A DNA stretch of 64,000 nucleotides from positions 1 to 64,000 of the forward strand of contig NZ_JXQZ01000032.1 in the NCBI RefSeq assembly GCF_000878135.1, in the 5' to 3' direction. How positions within the stretch are numbered: the stretch's first letter is position 1; each line of letters begins with the position of its first letter. A model generated the notes under the pieces. It did not search any database, was not told the DNA's origin, and saw only the letters and a list, made by a program, of their open reading frames with translations. Origin of the DNA: Frigoribacterium sp. MEB024. GTDB lineage: Bacteria > Actinomycetota > Actinomycetes > Actinomycetales > Microbacteriaceae. Of this stretch, positions 58,096-64,000 are shown piece after piece. Made by a program: the position numbers and the translations under genes.

Positions 58096-58126
58096 GCCGG
58101 TCCGTGCGGTCGAGCTAGCGGTCGAG

Positions 58127-58903
58127 CTAGCGGACGGGGCGCCGCGTCAACACCTCGGCGCCGTCCTCGGTGATGGCGATCGTGTGCTCGCTGTGGGCCG
58201 TGCGGCAGCCCGTCGCGCTGCGCAGCGTCCACCCGTCGGCGTCCGTGACGAGCTCGTCGGTGTCGGTCATCACCCACGGTTCGAGCGCGAGCAACAACCC
58301 GGGCCGCAGCCGGTAGCCCCGCCCCGGGCGCCCGGTGTTCGACACGTGCGGGTCCTGGTGCATGGTCGAGCCGATGCCGTGGCCGCCGAACTCGACGTTG
58401 ATCGGGTAGCCCGCGTCCGACAGCACCGAGCCGATCGCGTGCGACAGGTCGCCGATGCGGGCCCCGGGCCCGGCCGCCGCGATGCCGGCCTCGAGCGCCC
58501 GCTCGGTCGTCTCGATCAGACGGACGCTCTCGGCCGGACGCGAGTCGCCCACGACGAAGCTCACGGCCGAGTCGGCGGCCACCCCGTCGAGCACGACGGC
58601 GAGGTCGAGCGTCAGCAGGTCGCCGTCGACGAGTCGTCGGTCGTGCGGCAGCCCGTGCAGCACGGCGTCGTTCACGGCCGTGCAGACGTAGTGGCCGAAC
58701 GGGCCTCGGCCGAAGGACGGTGCGTAGTCGACGTAGCACGAGACCGCCCCGGCCTCGTCGATCATCGTCTTGGTCCACGAGTCGACGTCGAGCAGGTTCG
58801 TGCCGACGGTCACCCGGTCGCGCAGCGTCTGCAGGATGGTGCCGACGAGTGCGCCCGTCGCCCGGGCCCGCTCGATCTCGGAGGGGTTCAAGATCTCGAT
58901 CAT
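58127..58903 (-). CDS. map: Type I methionine aminopeptidase
   Basis: The 258-residue protein has the pita-bread metal ligands: two Asp in LTLDLAVVLDGVAADSAVSFV, His in GGHGIGSTMHQDP, Glu in LLALEPWVMT and Glu in AHSEHTIAITEDG. The VNDAVLHGLP stretch is the family signature. It removes the initiator methionine from new proteins. ATG 58903 is chosen because family members begin a few residues before the IEIL strand; AGGACA lies upstream. The Asp-Ala-Ala-Asp spacing is normal, though the usual GYxxD is GVAAD. Confidence 0.9.
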   Translation of the reverse strand: MIEILNPSEIERARATGALVGTILQTLRDRVTVGTNLLDVDSWTKTMIDEAGAVSCYVDYAPSFGRGPFGHYVCTAVNDAVLHGLPHDRRLVDGDLLTLDLAVVLDGVAADSAVSFVVGDSRPAESVRLIETTERALEAGIAAAGPGARIGDLSHAIGSVLSDAGYPINVEFGGHGIGSTMHQDPHVSNTGRPGRGYRLRPGLLLALEPWVMTDTDELVTDADGWTLRSATGCRTAHSEHTIAITEDGAEVLTRRPVR

Positions 58904-58971
58904 GGGTGTCCTGCCGTTCGCGTGCCGAAGATCATCCCGGTAAAGGTATCCCACTCGGGCCTCCGGCGCAC

Positions 58972-58977
58972 TACGCT
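58972..58977 (+). promoter_or_regulatory. -10 box of leaderless XRE gene
   Basis: TACGCT is followed by CGGGGC and ATG 58984. Confidence 0.55.
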
Positions 58978-58983
58978 CGGGGC

Positions 58984-59283
58984 ATGGTCCGTCTGCCGCT
59001 CACGCCCGCCGAGATCGAACGCGGTCGCCGCCTCGGGGTGCTGCTGAGGCGGGCCAGGGGCTCCCGGCCGATGCTGCAGGTCGCCCTCGACGCCGGGCTG
59101 TCGCCCGAGACCCTGCGCAAGATCGAGACCGGTCGAGTCGCGACGCCGGCCTTTCCGACCATCGCCGCGATCGCCGCCGTCGTCGGCGTCTCGCTCGACG
59201 ACGTCTGGGCCGAGATCACGCGCGACGGGGCCGGGGGAGCAGCGGACGCACCGTCCGTCGTCGACGCGGCCCGCGCCTCCTGA
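58984..59283 (+). CDS. Small XRE-family DNA-binding protein
   Basis: The 99-residue protein is one helix-turn-helix domain (about residues 15-75): RRLGVLLRRARG, LQVALDAGLSPETLRKIETGR and FPTIAAIAAVVGVSLDDVW. It has no sensor domain. The stop TGA sits directly after a CCGCGCCTCC repeat copy that codes the final ARAS. Divergent from map. Its targets are unknown. Confidence 0.8.
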   Translation: MVRLPLTPAEIERGRRLGVLLRRARGSRPMLQVALDAGLSPETLRKIETGRVATPAFPTIAAIAAVVGVSLDDVWAEITRDGAGGAADAPSVVDAARAS

Positions 59284-59357
59284 CCCCGTCGAGGTGTCGC
59301 TCACCTGTCGGGGCGACAGGCACGTCGTGACGCCTCGGTCACCCGAGGAGGCGCGGT
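59270..59357. terminator. Inverted dispersed-repeat pair between convergent genes
   Basis: CCCGCGCCTCCT (59270-59281) and GAGGAGGCGCGG (59345-59356) face each other across the XRE and tmk gene ends. A smaller palindrome (CCTGTCG and CGACAGG) lies between them. It probably acts as terminator for both directions. Confidence 0.5.
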
Positions 59358-59358
59358 G

Positions 59359-60015
59359 TCAGCCCTGCGGACGCGCCAGCGACCCGAGGTCGAGCCGGGT
59401 CGACACCTCGTGCCAGACGGCCTCGGCGAGTTCGTCGGTCGACCGGTCGGCGTCGACCGTGACGACGACCTCGTCGGCCCGCTCGATCGCCTCGGCGTAG
59501 CGTTCGCGGGCTGCCCGGAGCCGCTCGTCGACCTCGAACCGGTCGGTCGTCGTGCGTCCGCTGGCGAGGCGCTCGAGGGCGACCTCGGGCGAGACGTCGA
59601 GGTAGATCGTCAGGTCGGGCAGCATCAGGTCGGTGCTGATGGAGTTCGACGAGGCGATCCACTCGCTGCCCACGTCGGACGCCTGGTAGGCCTGTGACGA
59701 CAGGTGGTACCGGTCGCAGAGGACGGTCGTGCCCCGCTCGACGATGCCGAGCATGCCGTCGTGGGCGTTGGTGATGTGGTCGAGGCGGTCGGCGACGAAG
59801 AGCGACGCGATGACGCGGTCGTCGAGGTCGATCCGGCGGTTGAAGCCGTTGCGGATCAACGTGCCGACGGGGCCGTTGGTCGGCTCGGCCGTCTGGTGCA
59901 CGGGCACCCCGGCGTCCTGGAGGCGGGCGGCGAGCAGGCGTGCCTGCGTCGACTTGCCCGACCCGTCGATGCCCTCGAACACGATGAACGCCCCACGGGC
60001 TGCCTGTTCCGTCAC
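59359..60015 (-). CDS. tmk: Thymidylate kinase
   Basis: The 218-residue protein has the P-loop FEGIDGSGKSTQA (about residues 13-25), the DR(Y/H) motif in LCDRYHLSSQAYQ and a LID region with ERLASGR. It phosphorylates dTMP to dTDP. GTG 60015 is the start: TAGGCT lies exactly six bases upstream and there is no ribosome site. It is not next to the usual holB gene. Confidence 0.92.
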   Translation of the reverse strand: MTEQAARGAFIVFEGIDGSGKSTQARLLAARLQDAGVPVHQTAEPTNGPVGTLIRNGFNRRIDLDDRVIASLFVADRLDHITNAHDGMLGIVERGTTVLCDRYHLSSQAYQASDVGSEWIASSNSISTDLMLPDLTIYLDVSPEVALERLASGRTTTDRFEVDERLRAARERYAEAIERADEVVVTVDADRSTDELAEAVWHEVSTRLDLGSLARPQG

Positions 60016-60331
60016 CCGACGAGCCTACCGATCGCCGGACCGGCCGAGGCGACGGCCGCGTCGCACGACGAGGTCGTGCTGCGGTTCGGTGCGTCCGCCC
60101 GACGGGCGACACCCCAGGAGGCGCGGTGAGGTCCCCGATCCCGCCCTCGACGTCTCCGGTCAGCACACGGTGGTGAACGATGCAGGGTGCGCGGTCACCG
60201 GTGATCGGTGCGGGGCTGAGTGGTGACGACGTGAGTCGTGGCGCTGCCCTCCGCGCCTGCAGGGTGACCGGGATGACCGCCGGTCTCGGTTCGTGCTCGC
60301 CCCGGTGACGTCTACCGACTCACCGCGCAGG
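60016..60331. other. 316-base intergenic stretch
   Basis: No convincing gene. It holds the leaderless tmk promoter (TAGGCT on the minus strand at 60022-60027), a dispersed-repeat copy (60116-60126) and a 10-base palindrome TCACCGGTGA (60195-60204). Confidence 0.5.
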
Positions 60332-60796
60332 TCAGTTCTGCAGCTCGGCCTCCCAGTTGGTCTTCTGGATCTCGACGTCGAGCTCGCGGAGGTCCTTGGC
60401 GACGGCGTCGGCACGGTCCCGCAGCTCGGCGACCGGAAGGGCCGAGAACATCCGCAGCTCGCTGCGCAGCTGGCGGTAGCCGCCGGAGGCGCCGCGGGCC
60501 GCGTCGGAGGCGTTCGCGAGCAGGGCGTGGGTGGCGCGCAGGGTCTCGCGGCGGGCCAGGGCAGCGGTCATCGTGCTGCCGTCGGCGAGGGTCGTGCGCG
60601 CGTTGGTGAGGTTGATGCGCACGACGAGCGACTCGAGGGCGGCGAGGGTGTCGACCGCCTGGCGCAGCAGCTCGGCGGCGTCCTCGGTGGGCTCCTCGCC
60701 CTCCTGGTAGCGGGCGTTCGCGGTGACGCGATCACGCAGCTGGTCGACCCGGCGCTGGGCGTCGGACCGTTGCAGGAGGGCTTCGGCGAGCTTCAT
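60332..60796 (-). CDS. DIP1984-family protein
   Basis: The 154-residue helical protein starts MKLAEALLQRSDAQRRVDQLRDRV, with NARYQEGEEP and VRINLTNARTTLADGSTMTAALARRETLR, which match the DIP1984 family of actinobacteria and others. It is predicted to be an antiparallel coiled coil with no membrane part. Function unknown. TAGGAT on the minus strand lies eight bases before ATG 60796. Confidence 0.8.
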   Translation of the reverse strand: MKLAEALLQRSDAQRRVDQLRDRVTANARYQEGEEPTEDAAELLRQAVDTLAALESLVVRINLTNARTTLADGSTMTAALARRETLRATHALLANASDAARGASGGYRQLRSELRMFSALPVAELRDRADAVAKDLRELDVEIQKTNWEAELQN

Positions 60797-60954
60797 GGTG
60801 AGCGATCCTACGCAGGCCGGGTGAGTCGGGCGTCTTGCGAGTCGCCGGCGCCCGGTCGCCGGTCGTTCATCGGGACACCTTTTCTGGCCCGTCTTGCCCT
60901 GCTGAGGCCAAGTAGGGCCTGGCCTGCGGATTCGCGTATGCCTGTCCCGCAAAA

Positions 60955-61550
60955 ATGCCCGGTGACGGGGGTCTGAACGCTACAGCCGTTCGGGCTTATC
61001 GGATGCGCCCTCGGGGCAAGATCTCGCAGCACAACGTGACGGTCTGGCAGCGTTCTGTGTTGACGATCAACACGTGCGTGTTGACCACGGCTTGACGGGG
61101 ACGACTCGAGCGCGGCCTGGCCTCCGCGAGGCGCTGGCTGCGTGCCGTGCCAGCGACGTCCTCGTGGTCACGAAGCTCGACCGTCTCGCCCGCTCGCTGC
61201 GTGACGCGACCGACATCGCGGACGAGCTGACAAAGAAGGGCGTTGCCCTGAACCTCGGGGGAGCGGTCTACGACCCCACCAATCCCGTCGGCCGGCTCCT
61301 ATTCAATATCCTCGGCATGGTCGCCGAATTCGAAGCCGACCTCATTCGCGCCCGAACGCGCGAGGGCATGGCCATCGCGAAGGCTGCCGGCAAGCTCCGC
61401 GGCCGCAAGCCCAAGCTCACCGCCTCGCAGGAGAAGCACCTCGTGCAGCTGTACCGCACGGGTGCCCACACCACGAGCGAGATCGCCGAACTCTTCGGCG
61501 TCGCTCGCTCGACGGTTTATCGTGCGATCCAACGAGGGGAACAATCATGA
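60955..61550 (+). pseudogene. Broken serine resolvase/invertase gene
   Basis: From ATG 60955 the frame reads MPGDGGLNATAVRAYRMR, the expected resolvase N-terminus up to the catalytic block. The following sequence continues in another frame as PSGQDLAAQRDGLAAFCVDDQHVRVDHGLTG. Intact relatives have xRVST between the AY and the xxQDL; here 11 bases replace the expected 15, so a 4-base deletion has removed the catalytic serine and shifted the frame. The rest (TKLDRLARSLRDATDI, GRLLFNILGMVAEFEADLIR and the C-terminal helix-turn-helix ending RSTVYRAIQRG) is intact. Translation from GTG 61074 would give a 158-residue protein without the serine. No terminal repeats of a transposon were found. Confidence 0.75.
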
Positions 61551-61933
61551 ACGAGTATCAAGGCCGGGCTGATTCCGACTTAGTCCATGTCGAGCTGACG
61601 GACTACGAGCGGCGTGTGCTCCAGCAAGGGCTCTTCCAGTGGGGCGGCCCGGCGAGTCTGAAAGACCCGATGGCCATCGCGATGGGTTTCTCAAGCAAGG
61701 CCGACTTCTTCGCTGAAGCCCAGGAGCTACAGGCTCGTTTGGAGCAAAAGGCTCCGTTGCGCCGAATCGACTGGAAACGGGTTCTCCTCGCCACAGAGAT
61801 CGTGTTCATGTCCGACGTCGTGGGCGCCGGCTACGAATGGGAGACGGTCACCAGCTTGGACGATTGCAAAACCCTCTGCACCCTTCGCAGCCTCCAAGCC
61901 CGTCTCATAAAGGCCTACGCCGTGCCCAGGTGA
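61547..61933 (+). CDS. Hypothetical protein coupled to the resolvase gene
   Basis: ATG 61547 overlaps the resolvase stop as ATGA, so the two were one unit. The 128-residue protein (starting MNEYQGRADSDLVHVELTDYERRV, here cut in mid-phrase) is mixed charge with no membrane helix and contains ERRVLQQGLFQWGG and WETVTSLDDCKTLCTLRSLQ. Base composition is lower in GC than most of the window. No family recognised; it may be a recombinase companion. Confidence 0.6.
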   Translation: MNEYQGRADSDLVHVELTDYERRVLQQGLFQWGGPASLKDPMAIAMGFSSKADFFAEAQELQARLEQKAPLRRIDWKRVLLATEIVFMSDVVGAGYEWETVTSLDDCKTLCTLRSLQARLIKAYAVPR

Positions 61934-61989
61934 CAGGCCTGACCCGGTAGGGGATCGTCTGGAGGGCGGCACGCTTCCGAGATCGACGT

Positions 61990-62436
61990 CTAGTCAGTCC
62001 TGATGGCGTCCCATACCTCGCCAAGAGACCTGCTGGCCTTCGCTGCTGATGTCCGCCAGACGGCGTTCCGTTCGGATTCGGTGGCCTGGACTTCATCAAG
62101 GAAAAGCTCCAGGCTTCGTCCTGTCACGTACTTGAACGGAAGTGCTCGCTTACGCTCAGCAGGGGCGTTCTGATGCCCACTGATGTACTCCTCGTTAGCG
62201 AGTCCGGCGATCGCAAGCTGGTCGAGAAAGGCTCGTGGCAGGTCTCTGTTCAGGGCCAGGATGTCGTGTATTCGGTGATCGTCGACCTCGAGCAACGCAC
62301 CGAATGTGCCTTTGTCAAGACCCTGACGTGACGCGAGCTCCCAGCGCGCCTCGTAGGTACCATTTTGCGCAACCCACAGGGCTGCCGCCGGCGGCAATCT
62401 CGTATCGTCGAGCCGGTCTCGCCAGGCATCCCACAT
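61990..62436 (-). CDS. Hypothetical protein
   Basis: ATG 62436 follows GGAGG by seven bases. The 148-residue protein (starting MWDAWRDRLDDTRLPPAAAL) is soluble and mostly helical. LALNRDLPRAFLDQLAIAGL faintly recalls variant leucine-rich repeats, but one unit is not enough for a call. Lower GC than the core genes. It lies in a row of orphan minus-strand genes after the broken resolvase. Confidence 0.6.
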   Translation of the reverse strand: MWDAWRDRLDDTRLPPAAALWVAQNGTYEARWELASRQGLDKGTFGALLEVDDHRIHDILALNRDLPRAFLDQLAIAGLANEEYISGHQNAPAERKRALPFKYVTGRSLELFLDEVQATESERNAVWRTSAAKASRSLGEVWDAIRTD

Positions 62437-62527
62437 GGTGTTGCCTCCAGAGTCGTTGTTCCGTTGAGGCAGACGTTAGCTGGATCGGCATCTGTCGAGC
62501 GGTGCCATCCGCCCGATAAGCGATGGC

Positions 62528-63037
62528 TTACCAGGGCTCAGCGAGGCCTGTTTCCAAACAGCGCAGCGACGAACGCAGCATTTTCTGGAGCTGGCCGAGT
62601 TCCTGCGAGCTCCATCTGTTCAGCGCGTCCGAGCGGCTGTCATCGGTGAGGTACGGGAACTGTCGTTCGACCAATTTGTCGTAGACGGCTTGGGCGGCTC
62701 TGGATCGCGACCGGGGGAGGTGCAGTGAGTGGCGGACATCGTCGGCCAAGTTCACGCAGGTGAGGGCTGCCTCCTCGTCGAGCGTGTTCACCTTGCGATC
62801 GAGGTAGTCCTTGACCCCACGCACGTCGACGATGCTGAGGGCCTCCGGCGGGCCGCTCGGCCAGGACTGCTGCTCCGCATGGCGACGTGCCGCGTCTTCG
62901 GTGGGAAAGGTCTCGACGAGGGTGCCCTGGGTCGCGATGGCATCACGTGTCTCGTCGTCGACGTCCTGTCCCCACCAGATGAAGTGGGGGCGAGGGCCGA
63001 GATCGACCCGGACAGGCCGCCCGTCATCTATGCGCAT
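62528..63037 (-). CDS. Hypothetical protein
   Basis: The 169-residue protein starts MRIDDGRPVRVDLGPRP and contains FIWWGQDVDDETRDAI, VDVRGVKDYLDRKVNTLDEEAAL and a C-terminal helical region with SLRCLETGL. The stop is TAA, rare in this window. No signal peptide, membrane helix or known domain is seen. The size and company would suit an accessory or immunity-type protein, but nothing shows it. Confidence 0.55.
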   Translation of the reverse strand: MRIDDGRPVRVDLGPRPHFIWWGQDVDDETRDAIATQGTLVETFPTEDAARRHAEQQSWPSGPPEALSIVDVRGVKDYLDRKVNTLDEEAALTCVNLADDVRHSLHLPRSRSRAAQAVYDKLVERQFPYLTDDSRSDALNRWSSQELGQLQKMLRSSLRCLETGLAEPW

Positions 63038-63198
63038 GTCCTTGGTCTACAGGTGTTGAGGCAGCGCTGCCGAATGCTGCAGGGGGTGTTCGCGCATCTT
63101 CGTAGAGGGAGAAGGAGCGCCTCGGCTTCCGCAGAGTGTCGTTGTCTCGATAGGGGATCGGTCAGCGGAGCAGCAGCAACCCACACGCGGAGCTTCGC

Positions 63199-63642
63199 CT
63201 ACGGGGCAGTCTCAACGCCATCGAAGGGCGAGAGCGTTTGGAACGTCCCATCATCGTCCTCGATCAGGTACAGGCGGAGGGGCCCCTCCCTATCGATTTG
63301 GTCACCTTCTGGGTAGAAGGTCGCGCCGCAGGAGTCTGGGGTGGAGATGACTCGGATCGTCGTACCCGGCGCGACCGAACCCTTTTCCACCTCGGCGACC
63401 CTGATGTCGTAGGCAGTGGCTTCGACTCCGAGCATCACCTCGGTGCCACTGGTCCGCACGGAGTCGCTCACGACCACGTCGGTGGCGGCTTCCTGCATCT
63501 CGGCGCTCGTCGTGTAGTCCGGCCAAGACGCGCACGCAACTGGAGGGGGGCTGGCGCACGCTGTCATCCCTACCGCGACCAAGAGAGCCGTCGTCGATGG
63601 CGCCATGAGATGGAACACGACCGGTGCTGTCTCGTGGCGCAT
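63199..63642 (-). CDS. Putative lipoprotein
   Basis: From ATG 63642 the 147-residue protein has an n-region with Arg and His, a hydrophobic stretch and the lipobox VGMTAC (Cys about residue 29). The mature part is acidic with one further Cys pair (VACASW and DSCGATFY) and a beta-rich stretch (DIRVAEVEKGSVAPGTTIRVIS), compatible with a small OB- or Ig-like fold. ATG 63606 would remove the positive n-region and is less likely. GACACT lies six bases before ATG 63642. Function unknown. Confidence 0.6.
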   Translation of the reverse strand: MRHETAPVVFHLMAPSTTALLVAVGMTACASPPPVACASWPDYTTSAEMQEAATDVVVSDSVRTSGTEVMLGVEATAYDIRVAEVEKGSVAPGTTIRVISTPDSCGATFYPEGDQIDREGPLRLYLIEDDDGTFQTLSPFDGVETAP

Positions 63643-63721
63643 CTCTAGAGTGTCGTCTGAGACGGGCGCCTTGACCAGCGCCCGATAGACGATGGGCTGC
63701 CGGACTCCTAGGGTGGGACGC

Positions 63722-63847
63722 ATGCGACCCGAGAGAGAGCGACGACAAGGCAACGTGCCCCTTGTTGCGGCTCTCGTCGTCCTCGCGGCCGGGGCCGCTA
63801 TTTTAGTTTGGTTCGTCAATTCGACCGGTGGGATCAGCGCGCTCTGA
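63722..63847 (+). CDS. 41-residue single-helix membrane protein
   Basis: The frame codes for MRPERERRQGNV, a hydrophobic helix (PLVAALVVLAAGAAILVWFV) and a short polar tail. TAGGGT at 63709-63714 lies seven bases before the ATG, as in the leaderless genes of this window, and supports expression. It is divergent from the lipoprotein gene. Function unknown. Confidence 0.45.
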   Translation: MRPERERRQGNVPLVAALVVLAAGAAILVWFVNSTGGISAL

Positions 63848-63948
63848 GTCAGCTCGCGTTCCCCGGTATCTCAGTCCCGAACGCACCCGGTAGCGGATTG
63901 GGAAACGAGACGCTTGGCCAAGGCACGGGGTAGGAGCACACTGAGGCG

Positions 63949-64000
63949 GTGATCTATTACGTCGCACCCTTGGTGCTCGGGGCATCGTTCGTGGGGCTCT
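63949..64000 (+). CDS. Start of a possible membrane protein (partial)
   Basis: GTG 63949 opens a frame (VIYYVAPLVLGASFVG) that runs off the window. CACACT lies six bases upstream. The hydrophobic start suggests a membrane protein or signal sequence; only 17 codons are visible. Confidence 0.35.
   Translation, partial: MIYYVAPLVLGASFVGL

Noticed and set aside
60020-60129. A plus-strand tail frame opposite the tmk promoter.
   Set aside because: No start signal and no recognisable domain; it overlaps the tmk control region.

Overview
The window is high-GC DNA (roughly 70% or more by eye) with strongly GC-ending codons, GTG starts, many leaderless genes and lipoprotein/Tat signals. Together with the gene families present this points to an actinobacterium, most likely the family Microbacteriaceae; I cannot name the genus from sequence alone. 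No rRNA, tRNA or CRISPR array was seen. Most of the window reads as ordinary chromosome; only the last ~3 kb looks like accessory DNA.

Layout. 1-1659: the 5' part of a minus-strand DUF3375 gene (JetA-like, possible Wadjet plasmid-defence locus continuing off the left edge). 1759-6060: a lipoprotein starting in a GGGGAT repeat, an alpha/beta hydrolase, an ATP-grasp ligase and a small membrane protein. 6252-17035: a DEAD-box RNA helicase, an orphan beta-class adenine methyltransferase tail-to-tail with a ThrE-type exporter, a PRISE-like reductase, an APC permease, a membrane-anchored molybdopterin oxidoreductase and an ABM monooxygenase. 17125-20559: a SWIM/SNF2 helicase. 20873-24219: a beta-phosphoglucomutase-like HAD plus GH65 phosphorylase operon for an alpha-glucobiose. 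24309-26573: an MFS exporter with a divergent TetR regulator. 26672-31789: a GCS2/ATP-grasp fusion and a group of uncharacterised proteins, two sharing an SseB-like domain. 31931-36182: a CitAB/DcuSR-type two-component system divergent from a DctA symporter. 36388-45105: an alcohol dehydrogenase/Baeyer-Villiger-type monooxygenase operon, a RecQ-phosphoribosyltransferase fusion, DoxX, a second alcohol dehydrogenase, a cupin, and an esterase/TetR pair. 45210-51620: an ABC sugar importer plus GH2 beta-galactosidase operon. 51728-54146: a thioredoxin-reductase-like enzyme with a methyltransferase, divergent from an XRE-cupin regulator. 54580-60796: a TM0106-type nuclease/helicase, methionine aminopeptidase, a small XRE protein, thymidylate kinase and a DIP1984-family protein. 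60955-64000: a broken serine-resolvase gene followed by lower-GC orphan genes and a lipoprotein.

The most unusual signal is not a gene. The decamer GGAGGCGCGG (often extended to GAGGAGGCGCGGGTCG) occurs about 39 times by hand count, on both strands equally, against roughly two expected from composition. It lies within coding regions (often as disposable TRASS or EEARV peptides at protein ends and linkers) and, as inverted pairs, forms hairpins between convergent genes. That distribution resembles the DNA uptake sequences of Neisseria and Pasteurellaceae, although an uptake role here is only a hypothesis. A second general pattern is a TANNNT -10 box exactly six bases before the start codon of many genes, the signature of leaderless transcripts.
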